From: Fodinibius halophilus
GTDB taxonomy: Bacteria > Bacteroidota > Rhodothermia > Balneolales > Balneolaceae
Reading direction: 5' to 3'
Length of the DNA stretch: 64,000 bases
Assembly (NCBI RefSeq): GCF_011059105.1
Contig: NZ_JAALLS010000005.1
Coordinates: 62,001 to 126,000 of the forward strand
The translations under genes were made by a program, and so were the position numbers. Positions 1 through 7,218 of this stretch are shown here, piece by piece; the first letter of the stretch is position 1; each line of letters begins with the position of its first letter. The notes beneath the pieces were generated by a model. It saw only the letters and a program-made list of their open reading frames with translations. It did not search any database and was not told the DNA's origin.

Positions 1-980
1 AAATTTATACCACGAAATTCAACATTATTTAGAACGCCTGCGCTTTCGGAGTAACTTCCTGTGAGTGCTAAGATCAAGTTATCTTCAGGAAAATAATCAG
101 CCAAGAACACAGGAGATCTGAAACTGGTAGCTCCAAGGCTTTCTCCACTCAACACATTGTGTACCATTACCCGTCCGCCGGAGTAAAGCGTAATATACTT
201 GCTATCCGCTGAAAAAGATGCTCCAATCAAATTCTCATCAGCAGAAATAGTATTCAACTCATTGCCAAATCGATCCATAATAATTGCCTGGTCATCGGTA
301 CCCTGCTGTGCAGTAATAGCAACCATCACATCCCCATCATCTGTAAGTTTTATGCTCTTTATATAGCGGTCACTGCTATAAAAAATATCTTTAAAACGCC
401 CATTGGTCATCTTTAATTTAACTTGTGAACCAAAATTATTACCCCTTTTTATTTTGGGACTGTAAATAATTACTGTCTTTTGATTAACACTGATAGCTAC
501 CTCAGAAATTTTCTCTCCCCCTTTGCTTTGTGAACTACTAGACATGTTAGCCGTTATATCTCCGGCTCGTCCATAGAAAGTGAAATTAGCAATATTATCC
601 CGAAGTAAAACGTCTCCGTTATTGGCGAGATAAGTGGCAATTGAAGGGTCGTTATCTCCCAGACTTATAGTAGAGTATTCATCTAATTTTTGACCCCCAG
701 AGCTATAAATACCAATATCCCCTTTTTTTCCATTTCGTTTCAGTATGCTAACAATAGAATGGTCCGGGGCAACACCCACCGCCTCATAACCATTAATAGT
801 AGCACCGGATTCGAGGAACCGTATATTCGAGGATTTTATGACTACCTCTGAACCATCCAACACAAAAGTGGATGTAGAATTATTTGTGGTAGGTGATACA
901 ACCGAGAGATCAAGAGATTGCCCAAAAACTACTGCAGGCAACAAAACAAACATTAGCGTTCGAAAAATATGGGTAGCCAT
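1..980 (-). CDS. Secreted beta-propeller-like protein, C-terminus cut by window edge
   Basis: On the reverse strand an open frame starts with ATG at 980 and runs without a stop to position 1, so at least 326 residues are present and the C-terminus lies outside the window. Residues 1-21 form a signal peptide (hydrophobic FVLLPAVVFGQ). The rest is rich in alternating beta-type segments with WD40/propeller-like phrases such as FSADSKYITLYSGG and VAPDHSIVSIL, and no catalytic motif is visible. I infer an exported repeat protein acting in the periplasm or at the surface; the family is not identified. It is divergent from the glycosyltransferase at 1117. Confidence 0.7.
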   Translation of the reverse strand, partial: MATHIFRTLMFVLLPAVVFGQSLDLSVVSPTTNNSTSTFVLDGSEVVIKSSNIRFLESGATINGYEAVGVAPDHSIVSILKRNGKKGDIGIYSSGGQKLDEYSTISLGDNDPSIATYLANNGDVLLRDNIANFTFYGRAGDITANMSSSSQSKGGEKISEVAISVNQKTVIIYSPKIKRGNNFGSQVKLKMTNGRFKDIFYSSDRYIKSIKLTDDGDVMVAITAQQGTDDQAIIMDRFGNELNTISADENLIGASFSADSKYITLYSGGRVMVHNVLSGESLGATSFRSPVFLADYFPEDNLILALTGSYSESAGVLNNVEFRGIN

Positions 981-1081
981 AAATCAATGTACATTTCATG
1001 TTAAAAATTTGACCTTTAAAGAACGCAATTATTTACCAGAGTTTCAGCAACGATCAACTATAATTCCATAATAATTATTTG

Positions 1082-1089
1082 TAGTTTTG
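1082..1089 (+). promoter_or_regulatory. Possible -7 element (TAGTTTTG) of the glycosyltransferase gene
   Basis: TAGTTTTG matches the Bacteroidota -7 consensus TAnnTTTG and lies 27 bases before the ATG at 1117. I see no good TTG -33 element about 20 bases upstream, so the call is weak. Confidence 0.35.
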
Positions 1090-1116
1090 CCCTACTCAAA
1101 ATCTTAAAACCTGATT

Positions 1117-2076
1117 ATGTTTTTCTCTGTTGTAATCCCTGTTTATAATCGGCCTGAAGAGGTTAATGAACTACTGGAAAGTCTTACTAAACAGACGTAT
1201 AAAAATTTTGAGATACTGATCATTGAAGATGGCTCAGAAGAGCCCTGCAAAGATATTGTTTCCCAATATAAAAACACGCTTAATATCCGGTACTTTTATA
1301 AAGAAAATTCCGGACAGGGATTTAGTCGTAATTATGGTTTTGAGAGGGCAAAGGGCGATTATTTTATCGTATTCGATTCCGATTGCCTTATCCCTTCTCA
1401 TTACTTCGAAACCGTAAATAGCTTTTTAAAAAAGCAGCCCCTTGATGCCTATGGCGGCCCGGACCGTGAACACGAAAGTTTTACACCCATACAAAAGGCC
1501 ATAAGCTATGCCATGACCTCCCCCATTACTACCGGGGGCACCCGAGGAAATGAAAAACACCTGGGTACTTTTCATCCCCGTAGTTTTAATATGGGAATAT
1601 CCCGTGAAGTCTATGAAGAGACCGGTGGATATCGCATTACCAGGATGGGCGAAGACATTGAGTTTAGCATTCGTATCATAGAACACGGTTTTACGACCGG
1701 TCTAATTCCGGATGCCTATGTTTACCATAAACGGCGCACTGATTTAGCACAATTTTTCCATCAGCTTCACTTTTTTGGCAGAGCCCGTATCAACATCAGT
1801 CGATTTTATCCATCAGAGTTAAAACCCATTCACACTTTACCTGCCCTTTTTACCGTAGCGACACTGGTGATGTTTAGCCTTCCATTTTGGGCTCCATCTC
1901 TATTCGAAATAGCAATACTTCCGTTCCTCGCACTGTTCATTTTAATTTTCGCACATGCATCAATAAAAAATAAAAGTGTAGAGATCGGACTACTCAGTTC
2001 CGTTGCTTCATTTATCCAGCTTACAGCCTATGGCATTGGTTTTATGGAGGAATTAGTTGTAAAACTAAGAGAGTAA
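1117..2076 (+). CDS. Family 2 glycosyltransferase, membrane-anchored
   Basis: 319 residues. The N-terminal GT-A domain begins at once with FFSVVIPVYNRPEE, carries the metal/nucleotide-sugar DSD at residues 87-89 and an acidic GED motif at 178-180 that fits the catalytic base region. Two hydrophobic segments at about 243-285 suggest anchoring to the inner face of the cytoplasmic membrane. Family 2 enzymes transfer a sugar from a nucleotide donor to lipid or polysaccharide acceptors; the acceptor cannot be read from the sequence. It stands alone between a divergent secreted-protein gene and a tRNA cluster, so there is no operon context. A role in cell-envelope glycan synthesis is inferred. Confidence 0.88.
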   Translation: MFFSVVIPVYNRPEEVNELLESLTKQTYKNFEILIIEDGSEEPCKDIVSQYKNTLNIRYFYKENSGQGFSRNYGFERAKGDYFIVFDSDCLIPSHYFETVNSFLKKQPLDAYGGPDREHESFTPIQKAISYAMTSPITTGGTRGNEKHLGTFHPRSFNMGISREVYEETGGYRITRMGEDIEFSIRIIEHGFTTGLIPDAYVYHKRRTDLAQFFHQLHFFGRARINISRFYPSELKPIHTLPALFTVATLVMFSLPFWAPSLFEIAILPFLALFILIFAHASIKNKSVEIGLLSSVASFIQLTAYGIGFMEELVVKLRE

Positions 2077-2094
2077 ATTCATTTCAATTTGAAA

Positions 2095-2125
2095 TTGATT
2101 TGAGACTAGAAGACTCTTATATTTG
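2095..2125 (+). promoter_or_regulatory. Bacteroidota-type promoter of the tRNA cluster
   Basis: TTG at 2095-2097 is followed after 20 bases by TATATTTG at 2118-2125, a perfect match to the -33 (TTG) and -7 (TAnnTTTG) consensus of Bacteroidota sigma-A promoters. Transcription would start near 2132, ten bases before the first tRNA. Confidence 0.65.
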
Positions 2126-2141
2126 ACATCTTTCTGAAACA

Positions 2142-2215
2142 CGGGGAGTAGCGCAGTCCGGTAGCGCATTCGCTTTGGGAGCGAAGGGTCGCAGGTTCAA
2201 ATCCTGTCTCCCCGA
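2142..2215 (+). tRNA. tRNA-Pro (anticodon TGG)
   Basis: A full cloverleaf can be drawn: acceptor CGGGGAG (2142-2148) pairs with CTCCCCG (2208-2214), discriminator A at 2215. Anticodon stem TTCGC/GCGAA encloses loop TTTGGGA with anticodon TGG. The T-arm contains GGTTCAAATCC. The CCA end is not encoded. First gene of a four-tRNA cluster. Confidence 0.95.
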
Positions 2216-2262
2216 CAATATGTCTTTTGAGAAGATATATCATTATCAAAGGACAGACAGGA

Positions 2263-2336
2263 GCGCCCGTAGCTCAACTGGATAGAGCAACTCCCTTCTA
2301 AGGAGTAGGTTACAGGTTCGAGTCCTGTCGGGCGTG
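2263..2336 (+). tRNA. tRNA-Arg (anticodon TCT)
   Basis: Acceptor GCGCCCG (2263-2269) pairs with CGGGCGT (2329-2335) with a G-U at the first pair, discriminator G. Anticodon stem ACTCC/GGAGT encloses loop CTTCTAA, giving anticodon TCT. T-arm with GGTTCGAGTCC. CCA is not encoded. Confidence 0.95.
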
Positions 2337-2357
2337 CTGAAGACGCCTTTATAATAT

Positions 2358-2428
2358 GGCGACGTGGCCGAGTGGTCAGGCAGAGGTCTGCAAAACCTCC
2401 TACGGCGGTTCGATCCCGCCCGTCGCCT
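2358..2428 (+). tRNA. tRNA-Cys (anticodon GCA)
   Basis: Acceptor GGCGACG (2358-2364) pairs with CGTCGCC (2421-2427), discriminator T (U73), which is typical of tRNA-Cys. Anticodon stem GAGGT/ACCTC encloses loop CTGCAAA with anticodon GCA. T-arm GCGGTTCGATCCCGC is canonical. Confidence 0.95.
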
Positions 2429-2442
2429 CTTCAAAACTAGAT

Positions 2443-2515
2443 GCCGCGTTCGTCTAGGGGTTTAGGACGCCGCCCTGTCACGGCGGTAGCACGGGTTCGA
2501 ATCCCGTACGCGGTA
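2443..2515 (+). tRNA. tRNA-Asp (anticodon GTC)
   Basis: Acceptor GCCGCGT (2443-2449) pairs with ACGCGGT (2508-2514), discriminator A. D-stem GTCT/GGAC, anticodon stem CCGCC/GGCGG around loop CTGTCAC with anticodon GTC, and T-arm ACGGGTTCGAATCCCGT. Last gene of the cluster, 12 bases before a strong terminator. Confidence 0.95.
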
Positions 2516-2526
2516 CTCAAAATAAA

Positions 2527-2561
2527 AGCCTTTGCAAGTACTAACTTGCAAAGGCTTTTTT
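2527..2561 (+). terminator. Rho-independent terminator of the tRNA cluster
   Basis: Stem AGCCTTTGCAAGT pairs with ACTTGCAAAGGCT around a short loop, followed by a run of T residues. Position directly after tRNA-Asp supports termination of the tRNA transcript. Confidence 0.9.
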
Positions 2562-2588
2562 GTTTAGGTGATTACCTCTTTTGGGGAA

Positions 2589-3050
2589 TCAACCAAACTG
2601 CCCTACCTGGTATTTTCCCGGAACGGTTCTAAAGACTTTATTGATCCTGTTCCAGGTATTTATCTGGGTAATAGCAATGGTCAAAGCTGCAATTTCTTGT
2701 TTGGAGAAAAAGCGCTGTAAGGGATTGAAAACATGGTCCTCAACCTCCCCGTCGATCGCATTCGTTACGGCCTCAGCAAAGGCTAGTACCACCCTCTCCT
2801 TGTCACTATAGAACGGACACTCTCTCCATGCGGGTAGTGAATGCAGCCGCAACTCCTCTTCTCCCAGTTCCAACGCTTCTTTATGGTGCATATCCAAACA
2901 AAAGGCACAGCTATTGACTTGCGAAACCCGGTACTTTACCAGCTCTAATAATTTCAAACTAAGGCCAGATTTTTTTAGTTGTTGTTCAATGTTATTTAAA
3001 CTATTCATGAATGCTGGTGCTACATCTTGATATGAAATACGTTCTGTCAT
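2589..3050 (-). CDS. AhpD-like carboxymuconolactone decarboxylase family protein
   Basis: 153 residues. The alkylhydroperoxidase AhpD core is recognisable: the redox motif C48-A-F-C51 followed by H55 (SCAFCLDMHH), with helical flanks typical of the family. Such proteins use the CxxC pair as a peroxidase or oxidoreductase site in the cytoplasm; many small stand-alone members have unknown substrates. It is the third reverse-strand gene after a Crp/Fnr regulator and an azoreductase. An FNR-type box at 3115-3128 lies upstream at the same distance as the one before the azoreductase, so co-regulation by the neighbouring regulator is likely. ATG at 3050 has no clear Shine-Dalgarno sequence. Confidence 0.88.
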   Translation of the reverse strand: MTERISYQDVAPAFMNSLNNIEQQLKKSGLSLKLLELVKYRVSQVNSCAFCLDMHHKEALELGEEELRLHSLPAWRECPFYSDKERVVLAFAEAVTNAIDGEVEDHVFNPLQRFFSKQEIAALTIAITQINTWNRINKVFRTVPGKYQVGQFG

Positions 3051-3084
3051 AATGCTATTTAAATAAATTGGAAATGTTAGTTTG

Positions 3085-3128
3085 CATAGGTAAGACGAAA
3101 TAGAAACCTAAAACGTGACATAGATCAA
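3085..3128 (-). promoter_or_regulatory. FNR-type box and promoter of the AhpD-like gene
   Basis: On the reverse strand TTGATCTATGTCAC (3115-3128) is a near match to the FNR/Crp-family site TTGATnnnnATCAA. Its centre (3121.5) is 29.5 bases from the 5' edge of a -7-like TACCTATG (3085-3092), which would place the site near -42.5, a typical activator position. The same half-site, spacer and spacing occur before the azoreductase gene. Confidence 0.6.
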
Positions 3129-3176
3129 AAATCACTATCTCCGTCTTTGGCAGCTATCTCCAATGCCAGTTTTTTT

Positions 3177-3827
3177 CTAAGCTCCATTCAATGATTTTTT
3201 TGAATGGAATATTGAATCAATCTTTTCTTTGGCTTGCTCGAGAGAATCTTCCAGTTTTACTCCCCCAAACTCATCATTACCGCTATAGATAAATGTGATT
3301 TCTTTTACGCCTATAAAACCAAAGGCGGTACGAATATGGGGTTCAAGATGATTCATTGATGCAAACCTCTCCCCTTTTCTATAACCGCTGTCTCCCGTCA
3401 TGATCACCACAAACATTTCTTTATCTTCAACTAAAGGGGTATAAGGTTGAGCGGCATCCGGATCAAATAGGAACGTGCGGCCCACGCGTACAATATTATC
3501 TACATAGGCCTTAAGTACACTAGGCATACCAAAATTATACATGGGAACTCCCAGCAAATAGACATCAGCAGCTAAGAATTCATCTACAAAAAAATCACTT
3601 AGCTCAAGAGCTTGTCGCTGTTGTATAGACCGATCGGTTTTCGGGGTAAAGGCAGCGTCAATCCAGGGTAGGTCAACATGTGGAGGGGCTGTAGCATTTA
3701 AATCCCGGTAGTTAAGTTGGTAGGCGGGACATTCTTTCAGCCATTTATCCCTGAATAATTTTGATAACATCCGGGAATAGGATTGTTTTTTGCGAGGGCT
3801 ACTGTCGATATGTAAAAGAGTTTTCAT
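3177..3827 (-). CDS. azoR: FMN-dependent NADH-azoreductase
   Basis: 216 residues from the ATG at 3827. The N-terminus MKTLLHIDSSPRKKQSYSR is the flavodoxin-like phosphate-binding start of AzoR (SSPR...S.S). The segment LLGVPMYNFGMPSVLKAYVD is the family signature for FMN binding and the dimer interface. The enzyme reduces azo and quinone compounds with NADH and two-electron chemistry, giving quinone and thiol-stress protection. A TTG at 3860 would add 11 residues, but the family normally starts at MKTLL and the predicted transcription start (about 3853) lies downstream of that TTG, so ATG is preferred. It lies 80 bases after the Crp/Fnr regulator. Confidence 0.92.
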   Translation of the reverse strand: MKTLLHIDSSPRKKQSYSRMLSKLFRDKWLKECPAYQLNYRDLNATAPPHVDLPWIDAAFTPKTDRSIQQRQALELSDFFVDEFLAADVYLLGVPMYNFGMPSVLKAYVDNIVRVGRTFLFDPDAAQPYTPLVEDKEMFVVIMTGDSGYRKGERFASMNHLEPHIRTAFGFIGVKEITFIYSGNDEFGGVKLEDSLEQAKEKIDSIFHSKKSLNGA

Positions 3828-3858
3828 CGGTTGATATCTTTGGTTATAAATTGATATC

Positions 3859-3902
3859 AAAACCTACCTCTTCTCTTCATAAACCTCGTTGATCTATATC
3901 AA
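3859..3902 (-). promoter_or_regulatory. Perfect FNR-type box and promoter before azoR
   Basis: TTGATCTATATCAA at 3889-3902 is a perfect TTGAT-N4-ATCAA palindrome, the consensus site of FNR/DNR-class regulators. Its centre (3895.5) lies 29.5 bases before the edge of a -7-like TAGGTTTT (3859-3866), giving a site near -42.5 and a start near 3853. It sits between the regulator gene (stop at 3907) and azoR. Confidence 0.7.
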
Positions 3903-3906
3903 TAAA

Positions 3907-4491
3907 CTAACCAGATTTTTGCGATACCTTTTTTCGTATTCTGCTTAGGTGCTCGGGACTCACATTTAGATAGGAAGCTATTTCATATTGGGGCAAGCGA
4001 TCCCAAAATTGGGGGTATTGGCTAATAAACTCAAGATACCGTTCTTCAGCATCCTTACTTAATAGGGAAAGCAGAACATTAAATAGTGTTACCATATGAC
4101 GCTCGTTCATACAGCGATAGAAGTGTTCATACTTAGAGTCTTTCTCAAAAAGTGCCTGCAAGAAATTATAATCAACCTGGAGCAGCACAGAATCTTCAAG
4201 CGCCACGATATCCAGCTTAGCCGGTGTTTGATTGGTAAAGCTCTCAAAATCGGTAATCCACCAATCTTCAATGGCAAAATGCAGAATGTACTCTTTTCCT
4301 TCCTTATCTATATAGGAAGATTTTAGTGCTCCTTGACATACAAAAGAATCATACTTTACCACCCTACCCTGCTGATGCAGATATTGGCCTTTCCCTACTT
4401 TATGGGTCCTCAAATGAGATTTTAGCTCTGCTTTATCGTCCTTTGTTAAATGAATATACTTCGAAATATTATCAAAAATCAGATCGTACAT
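3907..4491 (-). CDS. Crp/Fnr family transcriptional regulator
   Basis: 194 residues. An N-terminal cyclic-nucleotide-binding-type beta-roll spans about 20-110 (KGQYLHQQGRVVKYDSFVCQGALK...) and a C-terminal winged HTH spans about 150-190 (LPQYEIASYLNVSPEHLSRIRKK). The cysteine cluster of oxygen-sensing Fnr is absent, so the effector is not an Fe-S cluster of that type. The two genes downstream (azoreductase, AhpD-like) each have an FNR-type box, so these are its likely targets. Members of this short Bacteroidota group are often stress regulators. No such box is obvious before its own start. Confidence 0.88.
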   Translation of the reverse strand: MYDLIFDNISKYIHLTKDDKAELKSHLRTHKVGKGQYLHQQGRVVKYDSFVCQGALKSSYIDKEGKEYILHFAIEDWWITDFESFTNQTPAKLDIVALEDSVLLQVDYNFLQALFEKDSKYEHFYRCMNERHMVTLFNVLLSLLSKDAEERYLEFISQYPQFWDRLPQYEIASYLNVSPEHLSRIRKKVSQKSG

Positions 4492-5087
4492 TGGTTATAT
4501 CCTATAGTTGGAATAAGATTCTCATATTTTGCGACTCTTGTTAACTATCACATAAACTATTACCTGATCTGACTGTGAGTGACTAATGATAAAATTTGCT
4601 TTCTCAAGAAGGTGCTTGACCTGATCAGCTGATAATCGAACTTTTTATAAGGGGGCTTTGCAAAACTAGTCACACCTTGTCATGCTGAACTTGTTTCAGC
4701 ATCTCATATACAGTTATTAACCTTAAAACCGAGATCCTGAACTGAATTCAGGATGACATGCCGGGTTTTGCAAAGCTCCCTATAAACACTTTTTCTAGCT
4801 TTCAGGAACCTCCTGTTCATAAACTATGATTATGGACAAACACATAATCAGTTACATATTCAAAGAACACGGTCATAATCTTATCTTGGTCATTTTGGGC
4901 CGGAATAAACCAATTAACCCCGGTAAGTTCAGTTTTACACACTTGTATTCCTTGAACTGGTTTAATATCGTATTATCAGTTAAAAAGGTTATTTCTACCT
5001 TGCTGTAGCCTATCTTGAAATATTACCAATTGCCATATCTAACAGTGCATGCTGGATGCTAAGAAAATTGCCCATTTCTTTTTAATA
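4492..5087. other. Intergenic region, 596 bp, with one MITE-like element
   Basis: No convincing gene. It holds the inverted-repeat element at 4644-4786 described separately. The short open frames at 4826-5008 and 5049-5327 have no recognisable motifs or start signals, and the latter overlaps the end of the SufR-like gene. The 300 bases after the element show nothing further. Confidence 0.6.
4644..4786. repeat. MITE-like element with ~22-bp terminal inverted repeats, copy 1
   Basis: The left end TTTATAAGGGGGCTTTGCAA (continuing AAC) and the right end (GTTTTGCAAAGCTCCCTATAAA) are inverted copies with two or three differences. Inside lie two shorter palindromic cores: 4678-4707 (TCATGCTGAACTTGTTTCAG...) and 4731-4758 (GATCCTGAACTGAATTCAGG...). 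No coding capacity. A second element of the same size and ends lies at 30009-30150. Confidence 0.7.
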
Positions 5088-5720
5088 CTAATCCAATACA
5101 CTAATTTTATACGCACACCGCCGGGCTCCTTTGATGATATGTTCTTCGCGATTCACTTCTACGTCTTCTCCCAAGACTTCCCGAAAAATACTCAGTTCTG
5201 CCCGGCAGAAACCCTGACATACTTCTGCCGCATCACAAATGGGACAATGATTTTCTACCAACAGGAACCCATCACCGGACTCCTCATATTCAGCCATATA
5301 GCCTTCATTACTGCGAATTTCGGCTAACTTTTTAACCCGCTTTTCTACCTCCTCAACTCCTTCAAGTTCTTCTTGGTATCGTTCTAAGGTTCTGCTTTCA
5401 TTTGCAGCAATCACTTGATCCAGTGCCTCCTGACCCAGCGTTTGTCGCATCATATCAATTAAGTCGACAGTAAGATCTGCATGCGCATTAGGAAATCGAT
5501 TGTGGCCTTTTTGAGTAAGCGACCACAACTGTTTGGGGCGTCCGCGGCCTTCTGCTACAGACTCTGACTTCACAAGCCCCTCCTTTTCCAGTTTCATGAG
5601 GTGGAAACGTGCACCCTCGACTGTAATATCCATCGAATTGGCAAGAGCCTTCACCGTTTTAGCTCCTTCTGTCTTCAGATACCAAACAGCTCGCTCGTGA
5701 TCCGGTAGACTATTTTTCAT
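5088..5720 (-). CDS. SufR-like Fe-S-sensing transcriptional regulator
   Basis: 210 residues from ATG at 5720 (a TTG three codons earlier is also possible). N-terminal winged HTH (TVKALANSMDITVEGARFHL, then the wing RGRPKQLW), then a helical linker, then a C-terminal cysteine-rich segment CPIC...C...C and a final RRCAY. That arrangement matches SufR-family repressors, which bind an Fe-S cluster and control suf or redox genes. It is divergent from superoxide dismutase across 221 bases, so it probably controls that promoter and its own. I infer redox or iron sensing; no suf gene is in the window. Confidence 0.83.
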   Translation of the reverse strand: MKNSLPDHERAVWYLKTEGAKTVKALANSMDITVEGARFHLMKLEKEGLVKSESVAEGRGRPKQLWSLTQKGHNRFPNAHADLTVDLIDMMRQTLGQEALDQVIAANESRTLERYQEELEGVEEVEKRVKKLAEIRSNEGYMAEYEESGDGFLLVENHCPICDAAEVCQGFCRAELSIFREVLGEDVEVNREEHIIKGARRCAYKISVLD

Positions 5721-5902
5721 AATAAACAAAGTATTTAATTGGTCAATTCATTAAAAGTACAAGTTTCACTGTCAAATCCAAACTACCTCCACTTAACATT
5801 CACGCTGACAACCATCAGAGAGTATTTGGTATTACCTATCAGAGGTATAAAAAATAGATATCATAATATTCCAAGTGTTTATTTTGTTTATTATCGAAAG
5901 TT

Positions 5903-5938
5903 CTTAGGTTAGCCAGTGAACTCGAACTAATACCTAAG
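5903..5938. promoter_or_regulatory. Inverted repeat just before the superoxide dismutase start
   Basis: CTTAGGTTAG (5903-5912) is mirrored by CTAATACCTAAG (5927-5938), three bases before the ATG. It could be an operator for the divergent SufR-like regulator or a 5' UTR hairpin. Confidence 0.4.
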
Positions 5939-5941
5939 ATT

Positions 5942-6562
5942 ATGACACATCAATTACCTACACTTTCATTTGAATACGATGCCCTGGAACCCTTCATCGA
6001 TGCCGATACCATGCGTATCCATCACTCCAAACATCACCAGGGATATGTAAACAAGTTTAATAACGCCATCAAAGGCACAAAGTATGCCCACCAATCTATT
6101 GGCGACATCCTGACTTCTGCTTCGGTGTTGCCCACGGCTATTCGCAATAACGGCGGTGGACATTACAACCACAGCTTATTCTGGGATATACTGAGTCCTA
6201 ATCCCCAGGAAAAGCCACAAGGCAAACTGGCCGAAGCTATTGAGAATGCTTTCGGATCGTTTGACTCATTTAAACAATCCTTTGCCGATGCGGCCGGCTC
6301 CCAATTTGGTTCCGGATGGGCCTGGCTGGTCGTTCGACGCGACAATAATAAGCTGGCCATCTCCTCTACTCCCAACCAAGATAATCCCCTTATGGATACG
6401 ACAGAGATCCAGGGAACGCCCATCCTGGGAGTAGACGTCTGGGAGCATGCCTACTATCTCAACTACCAAAACAAACGGGGCGATTATCTTGATGCCTTCT
6501 GGAATGTGGTGGATTGGGAGGCCGTAGCTAAAAGATATGAACAGGCCAGCGAAACATCTTAG
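5942..6562 (+). CDS. sodA: Superoxide dismutase, Mn/Fe type
   Basis: 206 residues, normal length. It shows the family order: H27 in RIHHSKHH, the second ligand in [19 protein letters not shown], and the signature [16 protein letters not shown] with the Asp and His ligands. [11 protein letters not shown] and GSGWAWLV favour a manganese or cambialistic enzyme, but metal choice cannot be settled by eye. It dismutates superoxide to oxygen and hydrogen peroxide in the cytoplasm (no signal peptide). Divergent from the SufR-like regulator, and 82 bases before a flavin reductase gene. Confidence 0.95.
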   Translation: MTHQLPTLSFEYDALEPFIDADTMRIHHSKHHQGYVNKFNNAIKGTKYAHQSIGDILTSASVLPTAIRNNGGGHYNHSLFWDILSPNPQEKPQGKLAEAIENAFGSFDSFKQSFADAAGSQFGSGWAWLVVRRDNNKLAISSTPNQDNPLMDTTEIQGTPILGVDVWEHAYYLNYQNKRGDYLDAFWNVVDWEAVAKRYEQASETS

Positions 6563-6643
6563 GATCAATTACTCCGGTATACTACAGCAACCTTCCGCGA
6601 ACAAACAATGATTATTTAATTACAACCATTAAATCTTAACCCG

Positions 6644-7218
6644 ATGAAAGTAGCCATTTTACTGGGCAGTACCAGGATGGGACGACAAACCCACAAAGCT
6701 GCTCACTACATCACCCAAGAACTCACAAATCGTAATATTGAAGCAGACCTTATTGACCTCGCTAAAAATCCCCTACCCGTTCTCAAAGAGCGGGTAGGCC
6801 ACCATCCCGATCCTCCCGAAAATGGGGTGAAAATAAGTAACCGACTTGATAGGGCTGATGCCATTCTTTGGATATCACCGGAATATCACGGCAGTATTTC
6901 GGGTGGACTCAAAAACGCCATCGATTATTTCTGGAGCGAATTTCAGAAAAAGCCTATTGGAGCGGTCACCACTTCAGCCGGAGGGTTTGGAGGTATCAAT
7001 GCTTCTCATCACCTGCAGCAGATCATCTTGAGTATTGGTGCCTTTCCAATGCCACAGAAACTGCTTATTCCACAAGTGCATGCAGCTTTTGATGATTCGT
7101 ATGCCCTCAAAATGAAAAGGTAGTTGAATCCACCGATAGCTTCCTTGACGAATTTCTCTGGTTTGCCGATGCGATCTATCAGAAAAAGAATAAACATCAC
7201 AACAAGGAGGTCGCATGA
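6644..7218 (+). pseudogene. NADPH-dependent FMN reductase with a one-base frameshift
   Basis: The frame from ATG 6644 encodes 159 residues of the flavodoxin-like FMN reductase family: ILLGSTRMGRQTHKAA binds phosphate and SPEYHGSISGGLKNAIDYF is the family signature. It then stops at TAG 7121 after ALKMKR. The normal C-terminal helix (FLDEFLWFADAIY) is present in the next frame from about 7105 to a TGA at 7216-7218, which overlaps the ATG of the NAT gene. Two in-frame TGAs at 7090-7095 of that second frame confine the shift to about 7096-7120 (CCC or AAAA runs). Restoring one base gives 191 residues, the usual length. Either a recent mutation, a sequencing error, or a shortened but folded enzyme. 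Confidence 0.8.
7204..7210 (+). promoter_or_regulatory. Strong ribosome binding site for the NAT gene
   Basis: AAGGAGG lies four bases before ATG 7215, inside the end of the upstream reductase. Such a strong site is unusual in this window and supports the start. Confidence 0.7.

Noticed and set aside
838-1071. Forward open frame of 77 codons
   Set aside because: It overlaps the start of the reverse-strand secreted-protein gene, which has a signal peptide and coherent sequence; the forward frame has no motif.
4826-5327. Two forward open frames of 60 and 92 codons
   Set aside because: No ribosome binding site, no recognisable family, and the second overlaps the SufR-like gene.
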